From contig JAEUOT010000038.1 in NCBI GenBank assembly GCA_016790705.1, positions 1 to 56,110 of the forward strand: a stretch of 56,110 nt of DNA, in the 5' to 3' direction. This DNA comes from Hydrogenophaga sp. (GTDB lineage: Bacteria > Pseudomonadota > Gammaproteobacteria > Burkholderiales > Burkholderiaceae_C). Both the position numbers and the translations under genes were made by a program. This document shows, in pieces, positions 36,912 through 44,881 of this stretch. The notes beneath the pieces are model-generated. The model searched no databases. It was not told the DNA's origin and saw only the letters and a program-made list of their open reading frames with translations. Position 1 is the first letter of the stretch; each line of letters starts with the position of its first letter.

Positions 36912-36920
36912 TGCAATAAT
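36912..36920 (+). promoter_or_regulatory. Extended -10-like element directly before the zinc-ribbon gene
   Basis: TGCAATAAT (TGn plus AATAAT at 36915-36920) ends 6 nt before the ATG at 36927. The spacing matches lpxC, tldD and mpl and implies a leaderless transcript. The 49-nt gap after prmA shows no ribosome-binding site. Confidence 0.5.
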
Positions 36921-36926
36921 TGGCGC

Positions 36927-38054
36927 ATGAGTTTCACCACCCGCTGTCCGGCTTGCGGCACGACCTTCAAGGTTGTCCCCGACCAGCTCAAGATATCCGA
37001 CGGCTGGGTGCGCTGTGGACACTGTGCCGACGTGTTCGATGCGACGCTCTTTCTGGAGGGCGGGTCATCGGCGCCGGCGGAGGTTCCGGCACAACCTCCT
37101 TCTCCTCCTTCTCCTCCTTCTCCGCCCCTTTCTTCTCAGGTAACGCCCTCGGCAAAGGTGGTGATCTCGCGTCCACCGCCACCGGATGGCGATGGTGATG
37201 GCGACTGGTTGCTGCGGCCGACGGCACCGAGAAGGTCGAGAGTCGACGCCGGCAACTCACGTTTCGGGCCTGCGTCGGTGCCCGCACCGGCGCCCGCCGA
37301 AGACGGTTTCGAGGAGGAATTGCGGCGCTTCGCGGGCGCTGCCCAAGCGGCCACTCCTGTGGTGGGGGCGTCAGAGGCATTGACGGCCACTGCTGCTCCG
37401 GCGAGCGTTGCAGAGGCGGCCCCCGACGAGGACCTCCCGTCGTCACCGATCAACGACGAACATGCGGCTACCGAGGTGCCGGATCGCCGTGTGGATGCAG
37501 CACCGCCAGAAACGGATGCGCCAGCGCCTCGAGATGAACCCAGTTTTGTCCGTCAGGCACGTCGCAAGGCGTTCTGGCACTCGCGCGGCATGCGCGGGGT
37601 GTTGTGGGGGCTCTGCGGGATGCTTGCGTTGGGTTTGCTGGGGCAGGTGATGGTGCATGAGCGCGACAGTCTGGCGGCGCGCCTGCCGGCTGCGGGTGGA
37701 TGGCTGGCCGCCGCCTGCCGTCCGCTGGGCTGCAGCGTCGGGGCGGTCCACCAGATCGAATCGGTGGTGATCGACAGTTCCAACCTGGCGCGTCGACTCG
37801 ACAACTTCTATGCCTTCGACCTGGTGCTCAAGAACACCGCGACGGTGCCCGTGGCCTTTCCGGCCCTGGAGCTGAGTCTCACCGACTCGCGTGAGAACGT
37901 GATCGTGCGGCGCGTGTTCCTGCCGGATGAACTGCCCGGAGCGCCTGTGCTGCTGCCTGCGCAGGGGCATCAATCCGTGAGTCTGCGTCTGTCGATCGCC
38001 GACCAGAGTGTGTCGTCCATGTCCGGTTACCGGGCGCTTGTTTTTTATCCCTGA
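36927..38054 (+). CDS. Zinc-ribbon/DUF3426 membrane protein
   Basis: A 375-residue bitopic protein. The N-terminal zinc ribbon (MJ0042 type) has CPAC at 7-10 and CGHC at 30-33. A long disordered stretch rich in Pro, Ala, Ser and acidic residues follows, including three PSP repeats from a 9-bp DNA repeat. A single membrane segment lies at about 222-242. The C-terminal ~120 residues match the DUF3426 pattern (SSNLARRLDNFYAFDLVL, then FPALELSLTDS). The cellular role is unknown. Confidence 0.9.
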   Translation: MSFTTRCPACGTTFKVVPDQLKISDGWVRCGHCADVFDATLFLEGGSSAPAEVPAQPPSPPSPPSPPLSSQVTPSAKVVISRPPPPDGDGDGDWLLRPTAPRRSRVDAGNSRFGPASVPAPAPAEDGFEEELRRFAGAAQAATPVVGASEALTATAAPASVAEAAPDEDLPSSPINDEHAATEVPDRRVDAAPPETDAPAPRDEPSFVRQARRKAFWHSRGMRGVLWGLCGMLALGLLGQVMVHERDSLAARLPAAGGWLAAACRPLGCSVGAVHQIESVVIDSSNLARRLDNFYAFDLVLKNTATVPVAFPALELSLTDSRENVIVRRVFLPDELPGAPVLLPAQGHQSVSLRLSIADQSVSSMSGYRALVFYP

Positions 38055-38066
38055 GAGCTTTTCAAC

Positions 38067-38948
38067 ATGTCCATCCTTATTTGCGGCTCGCTCGCATTCG
38101 ACACCATCATGACCTTCGAGGGGCGGTTCGCCGAGCAGATCCTGCCGAGCCAGCTGCACATCCTGAACGTCTCTTTTCTGGTGCCCGGCATGCGTCGCGA
38201 GTTCGGCGGCTGCGCCGGCAACATTGCCTATGGCCTGCGTCAACTGGGTTCGGATGCGGTGCCGCTGGCCATGGTGGGCAATGATGCGCAGGATTACCTG
38301 GCGCGTTTGCAAGGGCTGGGTGTCGACACCCGCTACATCGGGACGACCTCCGGCAACTACACCGCGCAGGCGATGATCATGACCGACCGTGACAACAACC
38401 AGATCACGGCCTTTCACCCGGGTGCCATGTCGCAGGCGCACGAAAACCGCGTTCCGACCGATGCGGGCATCCGGCTGGCGATCGTGGCGCCCGATGGCCG
38501 CGATGCGATGCTGCAGCATGCCCAGCAGTTGTCCGACGCCGGCATCCCTTTCATCTTCGACCCGGGCCAAGGCTTGCCCATGTTCAATGGTGAGGAGCTT
38601 CGTCGGTTCATCGCCATGGCAAGCTGGGTGGCTGTGAACGACTACGAGGGCAAGATGCTCAGCGATCGCACCGGCATGAGCCTGAGCGAGATCGCCACCC
38701 AGGTGAACGGACTGGTGGTGACACTGGCCGAGCACGGGTGTGACGTGTACGCAGACGGTGCAGTGGTGCGGGTCGCTGGTGTCCAGGCCTCTGCCGTGGT
38801 TGATCCGACGGGCTGTGGCGATGCGTTTCGCGCGGCCTTGCTGCACGGCCTTTCGCAGGGCTGGGCGCTGGCACGTTGTGCGGAGCTGGGCAATCGGCTC
38901 GGGGCAACAAAGATCGCGTGCCGGGGCGGACAGAACTACACGCTCTGA
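38067..38948 (+). CDS. PfkB-family carbohydrate/nucleoside kinase
   Basis: A 293-residue ribokinase-like kinase. The N-terminal part has GGCAGNIAYGLRQLG. The C-terminal PfkB signature DPTGCGDAFR is at 246-255, with D252 as catalytic base. The start MSILICGSLAFDTIM and overall length resemble the adenosine-kinase-like branch of the family, but the substrate is not certain. It lies 12 nt after the DUF3426 gene and is followed by a hairpin terminator. Confidence 0.88.
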   Translation: MSILICGSLAFDTIMTFEGRFAEQILPSQLHILNVSFLVPGMRREFGGCAGNIAYGLRQLGSDAVPLAMVGNDAQDYLARLQGLGVDTRYIGTTSGNYTAQAMIMTDRDNNQITAFHPGAMSQAHENRVPTDAGIRLAIVAPDGRDAMLQHAQQLSDAGIPFIFDPGQGLPMFNGEELRRFIAMASWVAVNDYEGKMLSDRTGMSLSEIATQVNGLVVTLAEHGCDVYADGAVVRVAGVQASAVVDPTGCGDAFRAALLHGLSQGWALARCAELGNRLGATKIACRGGQNYTL

Positions 38949-38967
38949 GCGCTCACAGGCAAACAAA

Positions 38968-38993
38968 AAGCCCGACGCTTTCGCGCCGGGCTT
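38968..38993. terminator. Bidirectional hairpin terminator
   Basis: AAGCCCGACGC (38968-38978), loop TTTC, GCGCCGGGCTT (38983-38993): an 11-bp stem with one A-C mismatch. It lies between the ends of the convergent PfkB-like (+) and histone-like (-) genes. Read on the minus strand it is followed by CTTTTTGTTTG, a good U-tract, so it should end the histone-like transcript well. On the plus strand the tail is weaker. Confidence 0.75.
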
Positions 38994-39014
38994 GCAATCA
39001 TCCTGGAGGATGAA

Positions 39015-39557
39015 TCAGGGCTTGCCGGTCGTGGGAAACGGCCAGGCAGCCTGAGGGTTCAGCTTGGTTTGAGCTGCAGGTGCCGCAGGGGCTGCCGGCT
39101 TCTTGGCCGGCTCAGCTTTTTTTGCGGGGGCTGCCTTCTTCACGGCGGCCTTCTTGGGGGCAGCAGCTTTCTTGGGAGCGGCGGCCTTCTTGGGGGCAGC
39201 AGCCTTCTTCGGTGCAGCAGCCTTCTTCGGTGCAGCAGCCTTCTTGGCCGGAGCAGCCTTCTTCGGTGCAGCAGCCTTCTTGGCCGGAGCAGCCTTCTTC
39301 GGTGCAGCGGCCTTCTTGGCCGGAGCAGCCTTCTTCGGTGCAGCAGCCTTCTTGGCCGGAGCAGCCTTCTTCGGTGCAGCAGCCTTCTTGGCCGGAGCAG
39401 CCTTCTTCGGTGCAGCAGCCTTCTTGGCCGGAGCAGCCTTCTTCGGTGCAGCGGCCTTCTTCGCCGGAGCAGCCTTCTTGGCCGGAGCGGCCTTCTTCAC
39501 AGCGGCCTTTTTAGCCGGAGCGGCTTTCTTGGCCGGAGCTTTTTTTGCAGTTGCCAT
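39015..39557 (-). CDS. Histone H1-like Ala/Lys/Pro-repeat DNA-binding protein
   Basis: A very basic 180-residue protein. The ATG at 39557 has AAGGAG upstream, which fixes the start at MATAKKAPAKK. Most of the protein is repeats of KKAAPAKK and AAAPKKAA units, resembling eukaryotic histone H1 tails. The C-terminal LNPQAAWPFPTTGKP is non-repetitive. Such proteins in Burkholderiales bind DNA and are thought to help organise the nucleoid. The number of repeats is probably variable between strains. Confidence 0.92.
   Translation of the reverse strand: MATAKKAPAKKAAPAKKAAVKKAAPAKKAAPAKKAAAPKKAAPAKKAAAPKKAAPAKKAAAPKKAAPAKKAAAPKKAAPAKKAAAPKKAAPAKKAAAPKKAAPAKKAAAPKKAAAPKKAAAPKKAAAPKKAAAPKKAAVKKAAPAKKAEPAKKPAAPAAPAAQTKLNPQAAWPFPTTGKP
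39229..39480 (-). repeat. 36-bp tandem repeat within the histone-like gene
   Basis: Seven consecutive 36-bp units, each encoding the 12 residues KKAAPAKKAAAP in some phase. Units start at 39229, 39265, 39301, 39337, 39373, 39409 and 39445. The first six are almost identical at the DNA level; the last has diverged. The near identity in DNA, not only protein, implies recent expansion or gene conversion and a likely length polymorphism. Confidence 0.92.
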
Positions 39558-39632
39558 TGTTTTCTCCTTGATCAAGTTGCAAAGAGCACTTCCACCGGCT
39601 GGATGCCCGGGAAGTGATTCAGGGACCTGGCG

Positions 39633-39650
39633 CCGTGGATGCATCCACGG
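39633..39650. promoter_or_regulatory. Perfect 18-bp palindrome upstream of the histone-like gene
   Basis: CCGTGGATGCATCCACGG lies 76 bp upstream of the histone-like start, flanked by TGGCG on the left and CGCCA on the right with a 4-nt offset. A perfect 18-bp palindrome suggests a dimeric regulator site or a cruciform. It could also be part of the leader RNA. Confidence 0.45.
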
Positions 39651-39681
39651 TTGGCGCCAAGGCCTTGAATCCTGTGACAAA

Positions 39682-39717
39682 GCCCTGTCTCAGGCACCGG
39701 AGTGTCCGAGACAGGGC
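39682..39717 (-). terminator. Hairpin terminator after nrdB
   Basis: GCCCTGTCTC (39682-39691) and GAGACAGGGC (39708-39717) form a perfect 10-bp stem around a 16-nt loop that can pair partly inside. On the minus strand it lies 39 nt after the nrdB stop and is followed by a short TTTGT. It probably separates nrdAB from the histone-like gene. Confidence 0.65.
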
Positions 39718-39755
39718 CTTGTGAAACCGTGTTCATATTCATTGAGCGGGGCGCC

Positions 39756-40895
39756 TCAGTCCCATGACAGGGCTCCGCCAGATTGGTATTCGATCACGCG
39801 GGTTTCGAAGAAATTGCGTTCTTTCTTCAGGTCGATCATTTCGCTCATCCACGGGAAGGGATTCTCCTCGTTGGGATACAGCGGCTCGAGACCGATTTGG
39901 GTGGCGCGACGGTTGGCGATGTATCGCAGGTAGCCCTTGAACATCGATGCATTGAGTCCGAGCACGCCACGCGGCATGGTGTCTTCGGCGTAACGGTATT
40001 CGAGTTCGACGGCTTTCTCGAACAGCGCCTTGATCTCGGACTTGAACTGCGGCGTCCACAGCATCGGATTCTCGAGCTTGATCGCATTGATCAGGTCGAT
40101 GCCGAAATTGCAGTGCATGGACTCGTCGCGCAGAATGTACTGGTACTGCTCGGCGGCGCCGGTCATTTTGTTCTGGCGACCCAGCGCCAGGATCTGCGTG
40201 AAGCCGACGTAGAAGAACAGGCCTTCCATCAGGCAGGCGAACACGATCAGCGACTTGAGCAGGGTCTGGTCGTTCTCGGGCGAGCCGGTCTTGAACATCG
40301 GGTCCATGATCGCGTCGATGAACGGGATCAGGAATTCATCCTTGTCGCGGATCGACTGGACCTCGTGGTACGCATTGAAGATCTCGCCTTCGTCCAGCCC
40401 CAGGCTTTCCACGATGTACTGGTAGGCGTGGGTGTGGATGGCTTCTTCAAAGGCCTGTCGCAGCAGGAACTGGCGGCATTCCGGCGCGGTGATGTGACGG
40501 TAGGTGCCCAGGGTGATGTTGTTGGCTGCTAGCGAATCGGCGGTCACGAAGAAGCCGAGGTTGCGCTTGACGATGCGGCGCTCGTCTTCGGTCAGACCGT
40601 TGGGGTCCTTCCAGAGCGCGATGTCGCGGCTCATGTTCACTTCCTGCGGCATCCAGTGGTTGGCGCAGGTGGCCAGGTACTTTTCCCAGGCCCACTTGTA
40701 CTTGAAGGGGACGAGCTGGTTGACGTCGGTCTGTCCGTTGATGATGCGCTTGTCGGCGACGTTGACGCGCCGCGCGCTGGACGACTGGGATGCGGTGGAA
40801 GAGGGCAGTGATGCGGGCACACCCGACGAAACAGGAGTCGGGGAAATCGGTGCGGGCTTAACGGCGGGTGTGACTTGATCGTCCCAGGTCAACAT
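39756..40895 (-). CDS. nrdB: Class Ia ribonucleotide reductase beta subunit NrdB
   Basis: The small subunit, which holds the di-iron centre and tyrosyl radical that start deoxyribonucleotide synthesis. I use the ATG at 40895 ([10 protein letters not shown]), with TTGGA 7 nt upstream, giving 379 residues. An in-frame TTG at 40907 is an alternative. A Ser/Pro-rich extension of ~30 residues precedes the core. Iron-ligand motifs include [15 protein letters not shown] and [14 protein letters not shown]. It is separated from nrdA by 140 nt containing a palindrome. Confidence 0.97.
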   Translation of the reverse strand: MLTWDDQVTPAVKPAPISPTPVSSGVPASLPSSTASQSSSARRVNVADKRIINGQTDVNQLVPFKYKWAWEKYLATCANHWMPQEVNMSRDIALWKDPNGLTEDERRIVKRNLGFFVTADSLAANNITLGTYRHITAPECRQFLLRQAFEEAIHTHAYQYIVESLGLDEGEIFNAYHEVQSIRDKDEFLIPFIDAIMDPMFKTGSPENDQTLLKSLIVFACLMEGLFFYVGFTQILALGRQNKMTGAAEQYQYILRDESMHCNFGIDLINAIKLENPMLWTPQFKSEIKALFEKAVELEYRYAEDTMPRGVLGLNASMFKGYLRYIANRRATQIGLEPLYPNEENPFPWMSEMIDLKKERNFFETRVIEYQSGGALSWD

Positions 40896-40981
40896 AGAGA
40901 TGTCCAATTCGCTGAATTATCAAAGGCTCGACTTGAATTGCAAAGCGATCACGTGCTGCGCGATGAATTTGTGTTGCGGTG

Positions 40982-41001
40982 CTGCATCGATTTCGATGCA
41001 G
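40982..41001 (-). promoter_or_regulatory. Perfect palindrome between nrdA and nrdB
   Basis: CTGCATCGA-TT-TCGATGCAG, a 9-bp inverted repeat with a 2-nt centre, lies 35 nt after the nrdA stop and 87 nt before the nrdB start. It may be an RNA processing or stabilising hairpin that sets the NrdA:NrdB ratio, or an operator. There is no U-tract, so simple termination is unlikely. Confidence 0.5.
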
Positions 41002-41035
41002 ATGTGCGCGACAAACATTCGCTTCGACACGTGAC

Positions 41036-43927
41036 TCATTGGCAGGCTTCGCAGCCGGGGTCATCAATGGCGCAGAACTTGATGTCTGTGGCAGGCTCCG
41101 CGACCGCCGTTGCAGCCGCGGGCGATGTCGACATCGTCTCTGATCCTCCGTGTGCCGAGACGGCGTTGAGTTGTCCTGCGCGGCCGGTGGATTTTTCGGC
41201 CTGTGTGGCCGAGGTGGTGCGCAGGTAGTAGGTGGTCTTGAGGCCGCGCAGCCACGCGAGCTTGTAGGTTTCGTCGAGCTTCTTGCCCGACGCGCCGGCC
41301 ATGTAGATGTTCAGGCTCTGCGCCTGATCGATCCATTTCTGTCGCCGCGCCGCAGCCTCGACCAGCCACACCGGTTCCACCTCGAACGCGGTGGCGTACA
41401 GCGCCTTGATGTCCTGCGGGACACGATCGATCGCGCGCAGCGAGCCGTCGAAGTGCTTGAGGTCCATGACCATCACGTCGTCCCACAGTCCCAGGCGCTT
41501 GAGGTCCTTGACCAGGTAGCTGTTGATGACGGTGAACTCGCCCGACAGGTTGGACTTGACCGAGAGGTTGCCGAAGCAGGGCTCGATGGAGGCGTCGACG
41601 CCGATGATGTTGGAGATGGTCGCGGTGGGCGCGATGGCCACGCAGTTGGAGTTGCGCATGCCGTCCTGCGCGATCTTCTTGCGCAGCGCATCCCAGTCCA
41701 GCGAGGACGAGCGGTCGACATCGACATAGCCGCCGCGTTCACGCACCAGCAGGTCCAGCGTGTCGGGTGGCAGCAGGCCCTGGTCCCAGAGCGAGCCGCG
41801 GAAACTCGAATAGCGGCCGCGCTCGCGCGCCAGCTCGGTCGAGGCCCAGTAGGCGTAGTAGCAGATCGCTTCCATCGAACGATCCGCGAATTCGACGGCC
41901 GCATCGGACGCGTAGGGCACGCGCAACTCATACAGCGCATCCTGGAAACCCATGAGGCCCAGTCCGACCGGACGGTGGCGCAGGTTGGAGTCACGCGCCT
42001 TCTTGACGGCGTAGTAGTTGATGTCGATCACGTTGTCGAGCATGCGCATGGCGGTGTTGACCGTTTTCTGCAGCTTGGCGTGGTCGAGCTGACCGTTGGT
42101 GATGTGGCGGTGCAGGTTGACGGAACCCAGGTTGCAGACCGCGGTCTCGCTGTCGCTGGTGTTGAGCGTGATCTCGGTGCAGAGGTTGGAGCTGTGGACC
42201 ACCCCGACGTGCTGCTGCGGGCTGCGCACGTTGCAGGCGTCCTTGAATGTGATCCAGGGGTGACCGGTCTCGAACAGCATCGACAGCATCTTGCGCCACA
42301 GGTCGACGGCGGGCATCTTGCGGTAGGGCTTGATCTCGCCGCGCGCGGCCTTCTCTTCGTAGGCCACGTAGGCTTGCTCGAAGTCGGTGCCGAACTTGTC
42401 GTGCAGGTCCGGCACGCAGTCGGGCGAGAACAGGCTCCAGTCGGCTTTCTCGATCACACGGCGCATGAACAGGTCGGGAATCCAGTTCGCCGTGTTCATG
42501 TCGTGCGTGCGGCGGCGGTCGTCACCGGTGTTCTTGCGCAGCTCCAGGAACTCTTCGATGTCCAGGTGCCAGGTTTCCAGGTAGGTGCAGACCGCGCCCT
42601 TGCGCTTGCCGCCCTGGTTGACTGCCACTGCGGTGTCGTTGACCACCTTCAGGAATGGCACCACGCCTTGCGATTCACCGTTGGTGCCCTTGATGTGTGC
42701 GCCCAGCGCGCGCACGCGGGTCCAGTCGTTGCCCAGGCCGCCGGCGAACTTGGACAGCAGCGCGTTTTCCTTGATGGATTCGTAGATGCCGTCCAGGTCG
42801 TCGGGCACGGTGGTCAGGTAGCAGCTGGAGAGCTGCGAGCGCAGCGTGCCGGCATTGAACAGCGTGGGCGTGGACGACATGAAGTCGAACGAGGAAAGGA
42901 CCTCGTAGAACTCGATCGCGCGGGTCTCGCGGTCGATCTCGTTGAGCGACAGGCCCATGGCCACACGCATGAAGAAGATCTGCGGCAGTTCGATGCGCTG
43001 CTTGCGCACGTGCAGGAAATAGCGGTCGTACAGGGTCTGCAGGCCCAGGTAGTCGAACTGCAGGTCGCGCTCGGGCTTGAGCGCGGCGGCCAGGCGCGGC
43101 AGGTCGAACTGCAGCAGCTTTTCGTCGAGCAGGTCGTTCTGCACGCCCTTCTTGATGGCCAGGGGGAAGTGGTCGGCGTAGCGCTGGCCCAGTTGCGCCG
43201 GCGGCACCTCTTCGCCCAGCACTTCCTTGACCACGGTGTGCAGCAGCAGGCGCGCGGTGGCGTAGGTGTAGTCCGGGTCCTTTTCGATCAGCGTCCGGGC
43301 CGCGAGGATGGCCGCCTTGTAGACCTCGGTCATCGGCACGCCGTCGTACAGGTTGCGCTTGGTCTCGGCCACGATGGGATCGGCCTTCACGTCCTGGCCC
43401 AGGTTGGCGCAAGCGGCTTCGATCAGGCTCTGCAGGCGGGCAAGATCCAGCGGGACCCGTTGTCCGCCGTCCATCACGTGCAGCGTGGCTTCGGCGGGCT
43501 TCTTGGCTTCGGCCTGCTGGGCACGCTCCTGCGAGCGGCGCTCGCGATAGAGCACATAGGCACGCGCGACCTCGTGGTGGCCGCCACGCATGAGGCCCAG
43601 CTCGACATGGTCTTGCACATCCTCGATGTGGAAGGTGCCGCCGCCCGGGCGCGAGCGCAGCAGCGCACGGATCACCGTCTGGGTCAGGGCGTCGACGGTT
43701 TCCCGCACGCTGGCGGAAGCGGCGCCCTGGGTGCCGTGCACCGCCAGAAACGCTTTCATCATCGCCACCGCGATCTTGCTGGGCTCGAACGGCACCACGG
43801 CGCCGTTGCGGCGGATGATCTGGTACTGGGCGAACATGGCTGCGCCGGTTGTCTCGGGGGCCGAGCCGGTGCTGCCGGTGAGTGTGAAGGAGGCGTTCGG
43901 GGTGGCGGTGGGCGTGGCGGTCAGCAT
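41036..43927 (-). CDS. nrdA: Class Ia ribonucleotide reductase alpha subunit NrdA
   Basis: Large catalytic subunit that reduces ribonucleoside diphosphates. The ATG at 43927 (MLTATPT) has GAGGA just upstream and gives 963 residues. An in-frame ATG at 43990 is possible but would sit only ~8 nt from the predicted transcription start. Two N-terminal ATP-cone-like segments are visible (QIIRRNGAVVPFEPSKIAVA and HVMDGGQRVPLDLARLQSLI). The core has SSNLCTEITLNTSDSETAVC. The C-terminus ends in CAIDDPGCEACQ, with the CxxC that relays electrons. Tandem NrdR boxes precede it. Confidence 0.97.
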   Translation of the reverse strand: MLTATPTATPNASFTLTGSTGSAPETTGAAMFAQYQIIRRNGAVVPFEPSKIAVAMMKAFLAVHGTQGAASASVRETVDALTQTVIRALLRSRPGGGTFHIEDVQDHVELGLMRGGHHEVARAYVLYRERRSQERAQQAEAKKPAEATLHVMDGGQRVPLDLARLQSLIEAACANLGQDVKADPIVAETKRNLYDGVPMTEVYKAAILAARTLIEKDPDYTYATARLLLHTVVKEVLGEEVPPAQLGQRYADHFPLAIKKGVQNDLLDEKLLQFDLPRLAAALKPERDLQFDYLGLQTLYDRYFLHVRKQRIELPQIFFMRVAMGLSLNEIDRETRAIEFYEVLSSFDFMSSTPTLFNAGTLRSQLSSCYLTTVPDDLDGIYESIKENALLSKFAGGLGNDWTRVRALGAHIKGTNGESQGVVPFLKVVNDTAVAVNQGGKRKGAVCTYLETWHLDIEEFLELRKNTGDDRRRTHDMNTANWIPDLFMRRVIEKADWSLFSPDCVPDLHDKFGTDFEQAYVAYEEKAARGEIKPYRKMPAVDLWRKMLSMLFETGHPWITFKDACNVRSPQQHVGVVHSSNLCTEITLNTSDSETAVCNLGSVNLHRHITNGQLDHAKLQKTVNTAMRMLDNVIDINYYAVKKARDSNLRHRPVGLGLMGFQDALYELRVPYASDAAVEFADRSMEAICYYAYWASTELARERGRYSSFRGSLWDQGLLPPDTLDLLVRERGGYVDVDRSSSLDWDALRKKIAQDGMRNSNCVAIAPTATISNIIGVDASIEPCFGNLSVKSNLSGEFTVINSYLVKDLKRLGLWDDVMVMDLKHFDGSLRAIDRVPQDIKALYATAFEVEPVWLVEAAARRQKWIDQAQSLNIYMAGASGKKLDETYKLAWLRGLKTTYYLRTTSATQAEKSTGRAGQLNAVSAHGGSETMSTSPAAATAVAEPATDIKFCAIDDPGCEACQ

Positions 43928-44002
43928 GGTTCCTCTGTCGTTTGTGTTGTGCGGTGTCCGTCCCGGCGCTGCGGAAACGGAGTCAGTCATCCGGCGCAGC
44001 GC

Positions 44003-44018
44003 ACACTATATCTGGTGT
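44003..44018. promoter_or_regulatory. NrdR box 1
   Basis: ACACTATATCTGGTGT closely matches the NrdR consensus (ACAC-w-A-t-A-T-a-T-w-GTGT). It overlaps the -10 of the nrdA promoter. Its start is 32 bp from box 2, three helical turns, as is standard for NrdR pairs. Confidence 0.88.
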
Positions 44019-44033
44019 GTCGAAGGGGTTCAA
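44005..44033 (-). promoter_or_regulatory. sigma70 promoter of nrdAB
   Basis: On the minus strand TTGAAC (44033-44028) is followed by a 17-nt spacer and TATAGT (44010-44005), a strong sigma70 promoter. The -10 lies inside NrdR box 1, and box 2 abuts the -35, so bound NrdR would block RNA polymerase. Transcription should start near 43998. Confidence 0.8.
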
Positions 44034-44034
44034 G

Positions 44035-44050
44035 CCACTACAGGTAGTGT
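44035..44050. promoter_or_regulatory. NrdR box 2
   Basis: CCACTACAGGTAGTGT matches the NrdR consensus less perfectly but keeps the CACTA and TAGTG arms. It lies immediately upstream of the nrdA -35. The rest of the gap up to ampD (44051-44251) shows nothing I can support. Confidence 0.82.
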
Positions 44051-44251
44051 TTCGTATGCACCTTCGCCTTGCATTTCGTTTAGCAAAATAACCATGAACA
44101 TGGTCTGAGCGACGCATGCCCCGCGTCCGCGCGCAGACGCTGGCCGTGTGGTCTGGAAGGCCGTGGTCTTGCGGGTTTCAGAGGGATTTGGCGCGCGAGG
44201 CCGCGCCGTTTCTGGTGTCGTCGCCCTGCATGCTCCGGGCGAGAGATGGGC

Positions 44252-44881
44252 TCAGTCGTCGCGTGGAGGCGTGGTCAGAACGCACTCGGGAAAACACCAT
44301 CTCGCATCGCCCAGCGCATGTGCGAGGCGAGGCCAGTCGAAGCCGGCGCCCGGGTCCTGCTTGCGGCCGGGTGCGACGTGCTCGTGTCCGGCGATGTGCC
44401 GGATCGGGCAGCGCTGCTGCAGCGCCTGGCACAGGTGGACAAGGGCGTCGTATTGGGGCGCCGCGAAGCTGTCGCCTTCGAGCCCCTCCAGCTCGATGCC
44501 GATGGAGTCGTCGTTGCAGTTCTCGCGACCTCGCCAGCGTGATGCGCCGGCATGCCAGGCGCGCGCGTCGACGTCGGCGAACTGGACGATTTCGCCGTCC
44601 CGCCGGACGAAAAAGTGCGCGGAGACTTCAAGGCCACGAATCTGTTCGAAATACGGGTGTGCCGCCCAGTCGAGCCGGTTGGTGAAAAGCTGTTCGACTT
44701 CGGGGCCCCCATAGATCCCGGGAGGCAGACTGATGGAGTGCAGCACGATCAGGTCGACGCAGGCGCCCTCGGGGCGGGTGCCGACGTTCGGCGACGGGAC
44801 ATGGCGCGCAGTCCGCAGCCAGCCGCCGTCCCAGTCGCCGGTGTCGGCGTGCACCGGATCGTCAGCCCTGGGTTTCTTCAT
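44252..44881 (-). CDS. ampD: 1,6-anhydro-N-acetylmuramyl-L-alanine amidase AmpD
   Basis: Cytoplasmic zinc amidase that frees the stem peptide from anhydro-muropeptides during murein recycling; Mpl re-uses the product. The 209 residues start with a disordered ~20-residue extension. The catalytic fold has [12 protein letters not shown] (zinc ligand H48), [23 protein letters not shown] and [16 protein letters not shown] with the second histidine and the metal aspartate. Its start lies 20 nt inside the pilR 3' end, so the two are coupled. Confidence 0.96.
   Translation of the reverse strand: MKKPRADDPVHADTGDWDGGWLRTARHVPSPNVGTRPEGACVDLIVLHSISLPPGIYGGPEVEQLFTNRLDWAAHPYFEQIRGLEVSAHFFVRRDGEIVQFADVDARAWHAGASRWRGRENCNDDSIGIELEGLEGDSFAAPQYDALVHLCQALQQRCPIRHIAGHEHVAPGRKQDPGAGFDWPRLAHALGDARWCFPECVLTTPPRDD

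Noticed and set aside
39229-39480. Regular 36-bp repeats considered as a CRISPR array
   Set aside because: The units are contiguous with no unique spacers and encode the Lys/Ala/Pro repeats of an in-frame protein with a good ribosome-binding site.
41150-44047. Plus-strand open frame of 965 codons opposite nrdA
   Set aside because: Antisense shadow. NrdA on the other strand has full family motifs, and this frame also runs across the NrdR boxes and the nrdA promoter.
44051-44251. Possible small gene between the nrdA promoter and ampD
   Set aside because: Short frames such as the one from 44116 lack a ribosome-binding site, have Arg-rich shadow composition and run into ampD antisense.
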